Assembly (NCBI RefSeq): GCF_023740735.1
Contig: NZ_JAMRXH010000004.1
Location: forward strand, 310,001 to 374,000
Source: Nocardia sp. CDC159
Lineage (GTDB): Bacteria > Actinomycetota > Actinomycetes > Mycobacteriales > Mycobacteriaceae
Direction of reading: 5' to 3'
Length of the DNA stretch: 64,000 nt
Positions 16,844-27,421 of the stretch are shown one piece after another. A model generated the notes under the pieces. The model ran no database searches. It was not told the origin of the DNA and saw nothing but the letters and a program-made list of their open reading frames with translations. Every line of letters begins with the position of its first letter. Positions within the stretch are counted from its first letter, which is position 1. The translations under genes were made by a program, and so were the position numbers.

Positions 16844-18337
16844 ATGTGGTCGCGGGGGAGGTTCGGCGCCCGGCTGAGCGGGTGGATGCGGCGGTCGGCG
16901 CTGCTGCTGTCGGTGCTGTTCGCGGTGACCGGGGGGCTGGTGATCGCGGGTGCGGCCTGGTGGTTGCTGTGGCTGGCGCTGGGGGCGCGCGCCGAGACGC
17001 CGAATCAGGTGGAGCTCACCAAGATCGCGCTGTCGGTGGCCGCGGGAGTCGGCGGTGCGGTGGCGTTGGTGGTGGCTTATCGGCGGCAACGCGATTCCGA
17101 ACGCAGCCGCTTCGCCGAACTGTTCGGCGCGGCGGCGAAGCAGCTGGGTGATGCGGATGTGGCCGTGCGGATGGCGGGGGTCTACGCGATGGCCGGGGTG
17201 GCCGACGAGTTCAGGGCCGCGGGACGCCGCCAGCAGTGCATCGATGTGCTGTGCGGCTATCTGCGGCTGCCGTACGAGCCGCAGGCCGGGGTCAATCATC
17301 TGGTCGGACGCACCGAGACGGTGGAAGGGGAGCCGAAAACCGAACTGCGCTACCAGTTCCGCCAGAACGACCGGGAGGTGCGGCGGGCCATCGTCGACGT
17401 GATCGTGGCGCATCTGCGGCCCTCGGCCGAAACATCCTGGTCGGACCGGGATTTCGACTTCGCGGGTGCGGTGCTGGAGGATTGCGATTTCCGCTATGCG
17501 GTATTCGCCGGTGAGCGAACGTATTTCGCCCGCGCGGTGTTCGTCGGTGCGCGGGCCACCACCTTCGAATACGCGAAGTTCACCGGACGCTACCTCTCCT
17601 TCCGCGATGCCGTCTTCGAGGGCTCGACCACACTGTTCCGCCAGACGGAGTTCGCGGCGCGGGAGAACGGCCGATCCGAGCGCCGGGGGCGCGGGGTCAA
17701 ATTCGATGGGGCAGTGTTCCGTTCGCCGGTCGGCTTCGACGAGGCGGTGTTTCGGGGGCCGCAGGTATCCTTCCGGGAGGTCGGGTTCGAGAGGCGGGCC
17801 GCCTTCGACAATGCTCGATTCCTGGCGCGGTCGACGAATTTCGCTTCCGCCGTCTTCGCCAAGGAATACACGCTGTTCACTGGAGCGCGATTCCACGGGG
17901 AGGAGGTCTCCTTCGAGCGCGCCACCTTCGAGGGCGATCGCATCCGCTTCGACGACACCGAATTCGCGAGCGCATCGGTCGTCTTCAGCGGCGCGCATTT
18001 CGATGCCGCCGCCACCAGCTTCGACCGTGCCCACTTCGGCATCCGCTCGCGCTGGCGCAGCCCGGTCGCCATGCACACGCGCTTCATCGGCACCGATTTC
18101 CACGGCCGGATCTCCTTCGACAACACGGTGTTCGGCGGCCGCTCGGTGGATTTCTCCGGTAGCGACTTCATCGGCGAGATCCGCTTCGACCGGGCCAAAT
18201 TCACCGCCGCGGCGATCATCTTCGCTCGACCGAAGATCTGGTCGGGAGTCAGCTTCTTCTGGGATCGCGATCCGCGGCTCAAACCGGCCAACGTCCAGCC
18301 CGACACCTGGCCGCCGACTCCCACCGACGGTCAGTGA
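16844..18337 (+). CDS. pentapeptide-repeat membrane protein
   Basis: A 497-residue protein with two N-terminal membrane segments (about residues 17-46 and 59-79) and a cytoplasmic helical region SERSRFAELFGAAAKQLGDADVAVRMAGVYAMAGVAD that is typical of actinobacterial pentapeptide membrane proteins. From about residue 205 to 470 it has degenerate pentapeptide repeats with Phe at the centre (DFDFAGAVLEDCDFRYAVF, FVGARATTFEYAKFTG), forming a right-handed beta helix. Function of this subgroup is unknown. It carries none of the features that would tie it to quinolone resistance beyond the repeat. Its last 7 bases overlap the convergent lipase gene. Confidence 0.8.
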   Translation: MWSRGRFGARLSGWMRRSALLLSVLFAVTGGLVIAGAAWWLLWLALGARAETPNQVELTKIALSVAAGVGGAVALVVAYRRQRDSERSRFAELFGAAAKQLGDADVAVRMAGVYAMAGVADEFRAAGRRQQCIDVLCGYLRLPYEPQAGVNHLVGRTETVEGEPKTELRYQFRQNDREVRRAIVDVIVAHLRPSAETSWSDRDFDFAGAVLEDCDFRYAVFAGERTYFARAVFVGARATTFEYAKFTGRYLSFRDAVFEGSTTLFRQTEFAARENGRSERRGRGVKFDGAVFRSPVGFDEAVFRGPQVSFREVGFERRAAFDNARFLARSTNFASAVFAKEYTLFTGARFHGEEVSFERATFEGDRIRFDDTEFASASVVFSGAHFDAAATSFDRAHFGIRSRWRSPVAMHTRFIGTDFHGRISFDNTVFGGRSVDFSGSDFIGEIRFDRAKFTAAAIIFARPKIWSGVSFFWDRDPRLKPANVQPDTWPPTPTDGQ

Positions 18338-19314
18338 ACGCCGGGGAAGAAGGGGCTCTCCCGGATGCACGGCACCGGCATCGCCGTGGACGGAGACAGG
18401 GCGTCGAGGACGAATCGCCAGGCCCGTTCGCTGTAGAGGGTGGCGATGTGATCGGAGCGGTCCGCGGGACAGCCGTCCTGGAGGGTGATGTCGGTGACGT
18501 CGGGGCCGTGCAGATACTGCTGGTCGTAGGGCGTGACGATCTCGTCGTACCTGGTGACGATCGTGGTGTAGGTGACGCCGGGGCGGGTGTCGCCGTCGCC
18601 GTAGATCTGTTCGATCAGCGGGGCATCGATGGCCTGTTGGGTCAGCGCGGGTGCGACGAGGCCGAGCGCGTCGAAGATCCACCAGCCGACCGGCGGTATG
18701 AAGCTGCGCAGGAACGCTATGTCGCTGAGCGTGGTGCCGTGATTGGACGGTGATATGCCGACCATCTTGTCCACCTTGGTGTTACCGCCCAGCACGTTGA
18801 TGTAGTAGAGCGGCAGGAGTCCGCCGCCCTGCGAGTGGCCGACCAGGTCCACCTTCGTCGCGCCGGTGGCGGCCAGCACGCGGTCGACCTCGGCGCCCAG
18901 GGTGCGCGCGGAGTTCGGGATGTCGTCGAGGGACTGCAGCGGTATCTCGCCGGGCAGCCAGGCCGGATTGCCGTAGTTGAACGTGAAGACGCAGAAACCG
19001 TTGTTCTTCAGAAACGGCGAACCGGCCGCGAATGCGAGTGCCTGGTTGGTGGCGGTGGAATTGATCAGAATCACCGGATTCGGGTGCTGCGCAGCGGGTT
19101 TGCAGTTCCAATCGTTCGCACCCGGTGGCGGGGATTCCGGGAACAGGCCGGGCAGAATTCCGGCGCCCAGATCGAAGGGAACGGGCAGCGGGCCGGTGGC
19201 CGGTTCCTCCGGAATCGCATCGGCCCGGCCGGGAAAGAGGGTTATCGCGACGATTGCGAGCAGCGAGCTCACCGCGGGAGTGACGACCGCCAACCGGCGT
19301 CGGAAAGTGGACAT
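18331..19314 (-). CDS. secreted triacylglycerol lipase/esterase (alpha/beta hydrolase)
   Basis: A 327-residue exported hydrolase. The signal peptide runs to about residue 33 (RRRLAVVTPAVSSLLAIVAITLF, cleavage near GRADA). The catalytic serine is in VDLVGHSQGGGLLPLY (GxSxG). The oxyanion strand NPVILINSTATN and FVFTFNYGN are typical of actinobacterial lipases of the LipA-like class 2 family. A histidine in RSDHIATLYSERA near residue 295 is the likely triad member. Cysteines are spread through the mature chain, consistent with disulfides. ATG 19314 follows AGGAG at 9 bases. An imperfect hairpin lies in the leader. It is divergent from an alcohol dehydrogenase and converges on the pentapeptide gene. 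Confidence 0.85.
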   Translation of the reverse strand: MSTFRRRLAVVTPAVSSLLAIVAITLFPGRADAIPEEPATGPLPVPFDLGAGILPGLFPESPPPGANDWNCKPAAQHPNPVILINSTATNQALAFAAGSPFLKNNGFCVFTFNYGNPAWLPGEIPLQSLDDIPNSARTLGAEVDRVLAATGATKVDLVGHSQGGGLLPLYYINVLGGNTKVDKMVGISPSNHGTTLSDIAFLRSFIPPVGWWIFDALGLVAPALTQQAIDAPLIEQIYGDGDTRPGVTYTTIVTRYDEIVTPYDQQYLHGPDVTDITLQDGCPADRSDHIATLYSERAWRFVLDALSPSTAMPVPCIRESPFFPGVH

Positions 19315-19330
19315 GAGTGCTATCTCCTGA

Positions 19331-19372
19331 CGAGGTGGCACAGAAACCCCTGGTCGGGGCACTGTGACCTCG
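19331..19372 (-). promoter_or_regulatory. stem-loop in the lipase leader
   Basis: Read on the minus strand, CGAGGTCACAG pairs with CTGTGCCACCTCG with a two-base bulge. An inner CCCC/GGGG step lies within the loop. The 3' foot ends about 3 bases before the AGGAG ribosome site of the lipase gene. It could tune translation or mark an operator; it is not followed by a T-run. Confidence 0.4.
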
Positions 19373-19522
19373 GTAACTACCAGATGAGAGTAACGAGGTG
19401 TATCACATATCAGAATCGGATTTGCGGAATCTTTGCACTGCCCCGCACCGATCTCGCCCACACCCCTCTCGGGGGCGTCGACAACGCGCTGTGCGCTCCG
19501 CTGACGCGGTAGCGTCGCGGGC

Positions 19523-21928
<2,406 letters not shown>

Positions 21929-22081
21929 GCCCCCTCCGGGCCCGAACGTGGCCAGCGCGTGCCCCGCCGAGTACACGGCGGCCCCTCGTCGCAATGTAGA
22001 CGACGTGTAGTCAGTTCAGTGGTGCTGCCGATGCTCTTGCGATGCAGAAGGTTTCGAATAACATCCGCAGCGCTGCGCGGA

Positions 22082-22792
22082 TCATGGTTGCGGAACAGCA
22101 GGGTCGGGCGGCGCGCCCCGGCGCCGCGGGGAGGCTTCGCCTGGGTCGCTGGCGGGCCCCGATGCGCCGACTCCGCCCCCGGTTGGTCGCAGCGCCCGAA
22201 GGGTCATGTCCACGAGCGTTTCGCAGGCGTCGTCGGTCAGGGGCTGATGTTGAGCCAGTAGCCGGAAGTACAGCGGTCCCAAGGCCAGGTCGATCGCGGC
22301 GTCGATATCGAGGTCGGCGGCGAATTCGCCTGCGGCGACGCCACGTTCGAACAGCGCCCGGATCTCGCTGTGACGTGGGCGCAGGGCGCGGTCCTGGAAT
22401 GCGGTGAGCACAACCGGATCGGATTGCCCGGCGGCGAGGATATCGGCCAAGATTCGGCCGGGACGCCCGCGCATGATGGCGGCCAAGTGCCCCAACAGCT
22501 CCCGCAGCACCTCGGCAGCGGGCCGCACTTCGGCGTCGGCTCGGTGTGGGTCGACGGGAACCATGCGTTCGAATCGGTCGAAGGCGGCCTCGATGACCAC
22601 CGCGCTGCGGTTGGGCCACCAGCGGTAGATGGTGGGCTTGCTGATCCCCGAACGCTCCGAAATCGCCTGGACCGTGATGTCGGCCAGGGGCGTTTCCTGC
22701 ACCAGGTCCCAGGCCGCGTCCATGATCGCGGTGCGGGCCAGGTCGCTGCGGGGACGCCCCGGACCTCGCCTCGCATCTTCTGTCGGAGACAT
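22082..22792 (-). CDS. TetR family transcriptional regulator
   Basis: A 236-residue TetR regulator. The DNA-binding domain lies at about residues 18-62: ARTAIMDAAWDLVQETPLAD, then the recognition helix SERSGISKPTIYRWWPNRSA. The ligand domain contains ILADILAAGQSDPVVL and a C-terminal TetR_C segment. ATG 22792 is used; a GTG at 22810 would add six residues and neither has a good ribosome site. It is divergent from a phosphotriesterase-like lactonase, and palindromes at 22836-22853 in the gap are the likely operator. It probably represses the lactonase and the downstream decarboxylase-like gene. The C-terminal tail is rich in Gly, Pro and Arg. Confidence 0.85.
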   Translation of the reverse strand: MSPTEDARRGPGRPRSDLARTAIMDAAWDLVQETPLADITVQAISERSGISKPTIYRWWPNRSAVVIEAAFDRFERMVPVDPHRADAEVRPAAEVLRELLGHLAAIMRGRPGRILADILAAGQSDPVVLTAFQDRALRPRHSEIRALFERGVAAGEFAADLDIDAAIDLALGPLYFRLLAQHQPLTDDACETLVDMTLRALRPTGGGVGASGPASDPGEASPRRRGAPPDPAVPQP

Positions 22793-22835
22793 GTTGGCAA
22801 ACGCTATCACGTGCGGTACGCTGCGGTTAATAACT

Positions 22836-22853
22836 TAACGTTACGTCACGTAA
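22836..22853. promoter_or_regulatory. candidate TetR operator
   Basis: Two overlapping palindromes, TAACGTTA (22836-22843) and TTACG-TCA-CGTAA (22841-22853), lie between the divergent TetR gene and the lactonase gene. The site is markedly more AT-rich than its surroundings. Its position, 44 bases from the TetR start, suits a shared operator. Confidence 0.5.
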
Positions 22854-22941
22854 TGAAATTACTCCGATCAGTCCGCCGACCAGGTCACGGCACCGCGTTG
22901 AGTCCGCCCGCGATTTTCGACACCGGAAGGAAGTTGGAGCG

Positions 22942-23946
22942 ATGACCACTGTGGAAACCATGAGGGGTCCGGTCGACACGGCCGACCTCGGGCGTACCTA
23001 CATGCACGAACACGTCTTCGTCGTCAATCCGGACATGCAATACAACTGGCCGCGGGAATGGGGCAGTGACGACGACCGCATCGTCGAGGCGGTGACGAAG
23101 CTGCGCGCACTCGCGGCCCAAGGGGTGAAGACGTTCGTGGACTGCACCGCGCCGGGTCTCGGCCGCAACATTCCGCTGCTGGCGAAGGTTGCCGAGCAGG
23201 TGCCCGAGCTCAACATCATCGTCTCGACCGGCGTCTACATCACCGACGAGATCCCTTTCACGTTCTCGGTGCGCGGCCCGGGACTCAACGAGATAGCGGG
23301 TACCCAGGACCCCGAGCCGATGGTCGAGTTCTTCGTCGGCGACATCGCCGACGGCATCGGCGACACCGGTGTCAAAGCCGGAATGCTCAAATGTGCGATC
23401 GACACCGAGGGGATGACCGGAGGTGTCGAGCGGGTGATGCGCGCGGTCGCCCAGGCGCACCTGCAGACAGGTACACCCATCACCGTGCACACTCATCCCG
23501 ACAGCAAAACCGGGCTCGACGTGAAGAGAGTGCTCTGCGACGGCGAGGGGGTCGATCCGCACCGCGTCGTGCTCGGCCACAGCGGCGACACCACCGATAT
23601 CGCGCACCTGCGGGAGCTGGGCGATCACGGCTTCTGGCTCGGCTTCGACCGGTTCGGAGTCGACTTTCCCGACGGTTACGGCATGCCCACCTCCCAGTCC
23701 CGTAACGACACACTGATCAAGATGTGCCAGCTCGGCTACGCCGACCAGATCGTGCTGTCCCACGACACGAACTGCTACATGGACTGGATGTCACCGCAGA
23801 CGCGCAATGCCTTTCTGCCCCAATGGAACTATCTGCACCTCGGCAATGACGTACTGCCCTACATCCGCGAACACGGCGTCACCGACGAACAGATCACGAC
23901 CATGCTCGTCGACAATCCCCGCCGCATCTTCGAAGGCAAATGCTGA
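22942..23946 (+). CDS. phosphotriesterase-like lactonase (PLL family)
   Basis: A 334-residue TIM-barrel hydrolase of the phosphotriesterase family. The binuclear metal ligands are all present: H22 and H24 in MHEHVF, the carbamylated lysine K150 in GMLKCAID, histidines in TVHTHPDS (183/185), H213 in LGHSGD and D275 in SHDTN. Such proteins in actinobacteria usually hydrolyse lactones, including acyl-homoserine lactones, with weak phosphotriesterase activity. ATG 22942 follows GGAAGGAAGTTGGAGCG. The gene is followed 52 bases later by a carboxymuconolactone decarboxylase-like gene, and the two look cotranscribed. A divergent TetR gene probably controls both. Confidence 0.85.
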   Translation: MTTVETMRGPVDTADLGRTYMHEHVFVVNPDMQYNWPREWGSDDDRIVEAVTKLRALAAQGVKTFVDCTAPGLGRNIPLLAKVAEQVPELNIIVSTGVYITDEIPFTFSVRGPGLNEIAGTQDPEPMVEFFVGDIADGIGDTGVKAGMLKCAIDTEGMTGGVERVMRAVAQAHLQTGTPITVHTHPDSKTGLDVKRVLCDGEGVDPHRVVLGHSGDTTDIAHLRELGDHGFWLGFDRFGVDFPDGYGMPTSQSRNDTLIKMCQLGYADQIVLSHDTNCYMDWMSPQTRNAFLPQWNYLHLGNDVLPYIREHGVTDEQITTMLVDNPRRIFEGKC

Positions 23947-23998
23947 GGCCGTCGAACGGCCGCCCGGTAGAGGCGAATATCAACAGAGGAGGATTGTG

Positions 23999-24571
23999 AT
24001 GGCACGCATTGATCTTCTCGACCCCGCCACAATGACACAGCGGGAGCAGCAGCTTTACAACCTGTTTCCCATCAACCTGACACGGGCAATGCTCGTCGCG
24101 GATCCGGATATCACGGAGGCTTTCCTGCGGCAGGGCAACGCACTACAGCAGTCGGCGTTGAACCCCGTCCTGCGGGAGCTGACGATCCTACGAATTGCCG
24201 CGCTCACCGGCTGCGATTACGAGCGCTTCCATCACGCGCCCCGGGCTCGACAGGTGGGGGCCTCCGACCAGGAGATCGCCGCCGCCACGACCGGCGACCT
24301 CTCCGCCCTCGACCCGATACAGGCCGCGCTCCTGCGCTACGCGGAGGAATGCGTGACCAAGTGGAAGGCCAGCGCGGAAACGTTCGAAGCCGCCCGCGCC
24401 GAGCTGGGCGACAGCGGTATCGCAATCGCCACCATGCTCATCGGCCACTATGTCCTGAACGCGATTTTTGCCGAAAGCCTGGAACTGGACATCGACCCAG
24501 AGCTGGCCGACTGGTCCATCGCTGATCGACAGGACCCCTCGCCCCCTAACGAAGCGGCCTCCGCCTCCTGA
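23999..24571 (+). CDS. carboxymuconolactone decarboxylase family protein
   Basis: A 190-residue AhpD-like protein. The family core is RELTILRIAALTGCDYERFHHAPRARQVGASDQEI, where a single Cys and the HH pair occupy the active region. The CxxC of true AhpD peroxidases is absent. AGGAGG (23987-23992) lies 6 bases ahead of ATG 23999; the GTG immediately before it is less likely. It follows the lactonase gene by 52 bases in the same direction. Decarboxylase, peroxidase-like or lactone-related activity are all possible in this family. It ends 28 bases before the convergent DUF2071 gene. Confidence 0.82.
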   Translation: MARIDLLDPATMTQREQQLYNLFPINLTRAMLVADPDITEAFLRQGNALQQSALNPVLRELTILRIAALTGCDYERFHHAPRARQVGASDQEIAAATTGDLSALDPIQAALLRYAEECVTKWKASAETFEAARAELGDSGIAIATMLIGHYVLNAIFAESLELDIDPELADWSIADRQDPSPPNEAASAS

Positions 24572-24599
24572 GGTTGCCGTGTGGTCACCACGGGTGGCG

Positions 24600-25348
24600 C
24601 TAGGCGACTTCACGGTCGGAATCGCCGTGGTGGTGCAGCGGTGGTAGTGCGTTCCAGTCGCCGGTATGTCACGCATCAGCAAGGCGCAGTCGAGGATCGC
24701 ACTGCCCCGCGGGAACCGATTGCGGTCGTCGAAGAAGGTGGAGCTGACCGCGCGGATGTCGAGTGGCTCGACATGCCATGCGTCCGTGCGAAGTTCGACG
24801 CCGTCGAGACGGGCCTCGTCGCGGGTGGCGGAGAATCCGGCCTTGCCGTGTCGGAAGAAATCCGAGGCCTGCCTCAGGTCGGCGAACAGATCACTGCCCT
24901 GGAAACGTGGGGCGGTCCGGACGTCCACGCTCACCTCGGCCGTGCCGTCCTGGCTGGCGAAGGCTATATGCAGGTCCGTGGCCGTTTCGCGGACGGTGAA
25001 CGATGCCCGGTGGTGCTCGCCGGGAAACAGCCGACCGCCAGCGAGGACGTTGATCATCGAACTGCTGTCGCGGCGTGGGATGTAGACCCCGGTCGAGCGG
25101 CCCTGTGGCCCATCCCATTCGACGGCGAACCGATGCGCGGCGTTCTCGCTGCGCAGCCCGGACCCGCCGGGCAGCCAGGCGGGCCGGACCTGTCCGAGCC
25201 GGATGAGGCAGATCCCGGCGACCGCCCAGCCGCCCACCTGCTGGGGCCGCAATCCAGCGGGTAACAGGCGCGCGGCGACGTCCGGGTCGACGCGGTAGTT
25301 CACCAGCAGGCGCCGTTCGACCACGCTGCTCAATCGAGGAGTCTTCAT
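24600..25348 (-). CDS. DUF2071 (YqjF-like) protein, apparently frameshifted near its C-terminus
   Basis: A protein of the DUF2071/acetoacetate decarboxylase-like fold: VERRLLVNYRVDPDVAARLLP at the start, then VGICLIRLGQVRP-type and AVSSTFFDDRNRFP motifs. ATG 25348 overlaps the ArsR stop as ATGA and follows GGGGAG. The frame as written does not stop at the family's usual length. It runs on to 24188, antisense to the decarboxylase gene, with low-quality sequence. Adding one base at about 24657 restores the family-like ending ATWNALPPLHHHGD... and a TAG at 24600-24602, giving about 249 residues. The span given is this restored gene. Either a real one-base deletion or a sequencing error is possible. 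Confidence 0.65.
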
Positions 25349-25683
25349 GCGCGCTCCCCGTCCGCCGGGGTGCGCCGCCGACGCCGCCGCTGGACGGCTT
25401 GGTCGGGGCAGACCGCGCTCAAGAACCTGCCGACGCACAACGCCAGCCGTTCCTCGACCAGCGAGTAGACGATCCGATTGGCCTCGCGCCGCTCACGGAC
25501 GAGCCCAGCCGCCTTGAGCACGCCGAGATGCCGCGAGATCGACGGACCGCTGATCGGGAACCGACCGGCGATCTCACCCGCGGTCAGCTCGCCGGAACGG
25601 AGATCCTCCAGGATTTGCCGACGTGTCGAGTCCGCCAGCGCGCGGAACACGCTGGCCTCCTCCTCGGCACCAATCTCAACCAC
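25345..25683 (-). CDS. ArsR family repressor, partner of the DUF2071 gene
   Basis: A 112-residue ArsR-type regulator: FRALADSTRRQILEDLRSGEL, then the recognition helix FPISGPSISRHLGVLKAAGLV, then the wing RREANRIVYSL. The LADSTRRQIL-type start is typical of the ArsR members found beside SRPBCC or DUF2071 genes. The C-terminus is very basic (RRRRRR near residue 100). GTG 25683 is used. The next gene overlaps it as ATGA, so the two are coupled. A perfect 7-6-7 inverted repeat sits 8 bases upstream of the start and is the probable autoregulatory operator. Confidence 0.82.
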   Translation of the reverse strand: MVEIGAEEEASVFRALADSTRRQILEDLRSGELTAGEIAGRFPISGPSISRHLGVLKAAGLVRERREANRIVYSLVEERLALCVGRFLSAVCPDQAVQRRRRRRTPADGERA

Positions 25684-25690
25684 ACCGGCA

Positions 25691-25710
25691 ATTTAGCATA
25701 TTAGCTAAAT
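25691..25710. promoter_or_regulatory. ArsR operator, perfect inverted repeat
   Basis: ATTTAGC-ATATTA-GCTAAAT is a perfect 7-base inverted repeat with a 6-base spacer. It lies just upstream of the ArsR start (25683) in an AT-rich patch that may also supply the -10 element. Repeats of this shape are standard operators for ArsR-type repressors. Confidence 0.65.
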
Positions 25711-25746
25711 AGCGAACAATCGCGACTGCGCGCACTCGCCGGTCGG

Positions 25747-26910
25747 TCACGCCGATCGGGTCAGCCGCCGTGCCGCTTCGGTCAGGGTGGCGTCACGTTT
25801 GCAGCAGGTGAAGCGCACCAGGGTCTGCCACGGGGCGATGTCGTCGGCGAAGACACGGACGGGAACCGCGGCCACGCCGATCCGTTCCGGCATCGCACGA
25901 CAGAAGTCCAGCGCGTCCGGCTCGCCGAGCGGTGCCACGTCGGCGCATAGGTAATAGCTGCCCGCGCTGTGCCGAACACCGAAACCGGCCGCGCGCAACG
26001 CATTCGACAAGAACTCGCGCTTGTCCGACAACTTCGCGCACCAGTGCGCCGTCCACTCCTGCTCGTTGTCGAGGGCGTGGGCGACCGCCAGCTGGAACGG
26101 GCCGCCGCTGGCGAAGGTGAGAGGTTGCTTGGCCGCGAGGATGCCCTCGAGCAACGGCGCGGGCGCGCAGGCCCAACCCACCTTCCATCCGGTGACGCTG
26201 AATCTCTTTCCGGCACTGGACACTACGATCGTCCGCTCCCGCATACCGGGCAGCGTCCCGAGCGATACGTGCTCGACGCCGTCGAAGGTCAGATGCTCGT
26301 ACACCTCGTCCGACAGCACCAAAAGGTCGTGTTCACAGGCGATTTCGGCGATTGCGAGCAGCGCCGCACGATCCAGCACCGCGCCGGTCGGATTGTGCGG
26401 CGTATTCACCACGATCATTCGAGTCGCGGGAGTGATCGCGGCCCGCAGGCTGTCGACATCGAGGGTGAACCCGTCGCCGTCGGGCACGAGGCGTGCGGTC
26501 CGCCGCCGCGCCCCGGCCATCGCGATCGCCGCCGCATACAGATCGAAGTACGGCTCGATCACCACAACCTCCCGGCCGGGTTCCACCAACCCCAAAATCG
26601 CCGCACTCACCGCCTCACTCGCCCCGACGGTCACCAGCACTTCACCCTCGGCCTCATAGTCGAGCCCGATCCGTGCCCGATCCCGCACGATCGCCGCACG
26701 CAGCACCGAAAGCCCCCGGCCAGGAGGATACTGATTGCACCCCTCCGCAATAGCAACCCGAGCGACCTCCAACATGCCCGCCGGCCCATCCGAATCAGGA
26801 AACCCCTGACCGAGATTCACCGCCCCATGCCGCCCAGCCAACTCCGTCATCTCCGCAAAGATCGTCGAGGCAAACGGTCGCAGGCGCCGCACGGTTCGTG
26901 AGGAAGCCAC
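25747..26910 (-). CDS. class I/II aminotransferase, DapC-like
   Basis: A 387-residue PLP aminotransferase. Matches to the mycobacterial DapC/methionine-aminotransferase type include RLRPFASTIFAEMTELAGRHG, NLGQGFPDSDGP, NQYPPGRGLSVLR, the asparagine motif NTPHNPTGAVL, SDEVYEHLTFDG and the Schiff-base lysine in SSAGKRFSVTGWKVGWA. It may transaminate N-succinyl-LL-2-amino-6-ketopimelate or act on hydrophobic or sulfur amino acids. A second DapC-like enzyme is usual in these genomes, so the symbol is withheld. GTG or ATG at 26910 begins MASSRTVRR. It stands alone between the ArsR gene and the immunity gene, all on the minus strand. Confidence 0.82.
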   Translation of the reverse strand: MASSRTVRRLRPFASTIFAEMTELAGRHGAVNLGQGFPDSDGPAGMLEVARVAIAEGCNQYPPGRGLSVLRAAIVRDRARIGLDYEAEGEVLVTVGASEAVSAAILGLVEPGREVVVIEPYFDLYAAAIAMAGARRRTARLVPDGDGFTLDVDSLRAAITPATRMIVVNTPHNPTGAVLDRAALLAIAEIACEHDLLVLSDEVYEHLTFDGVEHVSLGTLPGMRERTIVVSSAGKRFSVTGWKVGWACAPAPLLEGILAAKQPLTFASGGPFQLAVAHALDNEQEWTAHWCAKLSDKREFLSNALRAAGFGVRHSAGSYYLCADVAPLGEPDALDFCRAMPERIGVAAVPVRVFADDIAPWQTLVRFTCCKRDATLTEAARRLTRSA

Positions 26911-27004
26911 ACAAACAGCCTAAGCCTCGCGAACCGCCTCCCGCCTTCGCCGACCATTGTCAGCGGCGCGTTCATGAAGAAAACTGCGGCTTCGCGGTCG
27001 GTCG

Positions 27005-27421
27005 TCAATCGCCGTAGCGGTCATAGGATTCGAACTCGCCGAAGTCGTCCTGTAGCCAGCCCAGATCGCGCCAGGTGCCCGAGCCGTCGAGGGGGCCCTC
27101 GTAGGCGATTGACAGAAAACTGCCCGATTGGTCGTCGAGCCGCAGACGACGCCCTCGGCTGTACAAGAACATTGTCACGCTGACGTACGGTTGTCCGTCG
27201 ATGCGCTGCATACCGAGTATCCCGTCCCAGGCCACCTGGAGGAATGGACTAGACGGCTCAGGACCTCGGATCAGAGAGGAGAACCCGTCCTCCATCTCGC
27301 CTGCGTCGAGCACGGTCACCTGCTCATCGAGGTGAGTGGCGAGGCTGGCGGCGAGGATGTCGATCGTCGACCTCCACCGGCCGGATGTGGGGTCGGCATC
27401 GGGGCCATTCTCGACTGTCAC
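27005..27421 (-). CDS. putative immunity protein for the RHS toxin
   Basis: A 138-residue acidic, soluble protein with no signal or membrane segment and no family I recognise. GTG 27421 overlaps the toxin's TGA as GTGA, and GGAAAGGAA stands 9 bases upstream within the toxin's last codons. An in-frame GTG at 27445 would add 8 residues. A small acidic protein coupled directly behind the toxic C-terminus of a polymorphic toxin is the classic immunity position. The C-terminus LQDDFGEFESYDRYGD is strongly acidic, which suits capping of a basic active site. Identity as an immunity protein is inference from position and size. Confidence 0.65.
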   Translation of the reverse strand: MTVENGPDADPTSGRWRSTIDILAASLATHLDEQVTVLDAGEMEDGFSSLIRGPEPSSPFLQVAWDGILGMQRIDGQPYVSVTMFLYSRGRRLRLDDQSGSFLSIAYEGPLDGSGTWRDLGWLQDDFGEFESYDRYGD

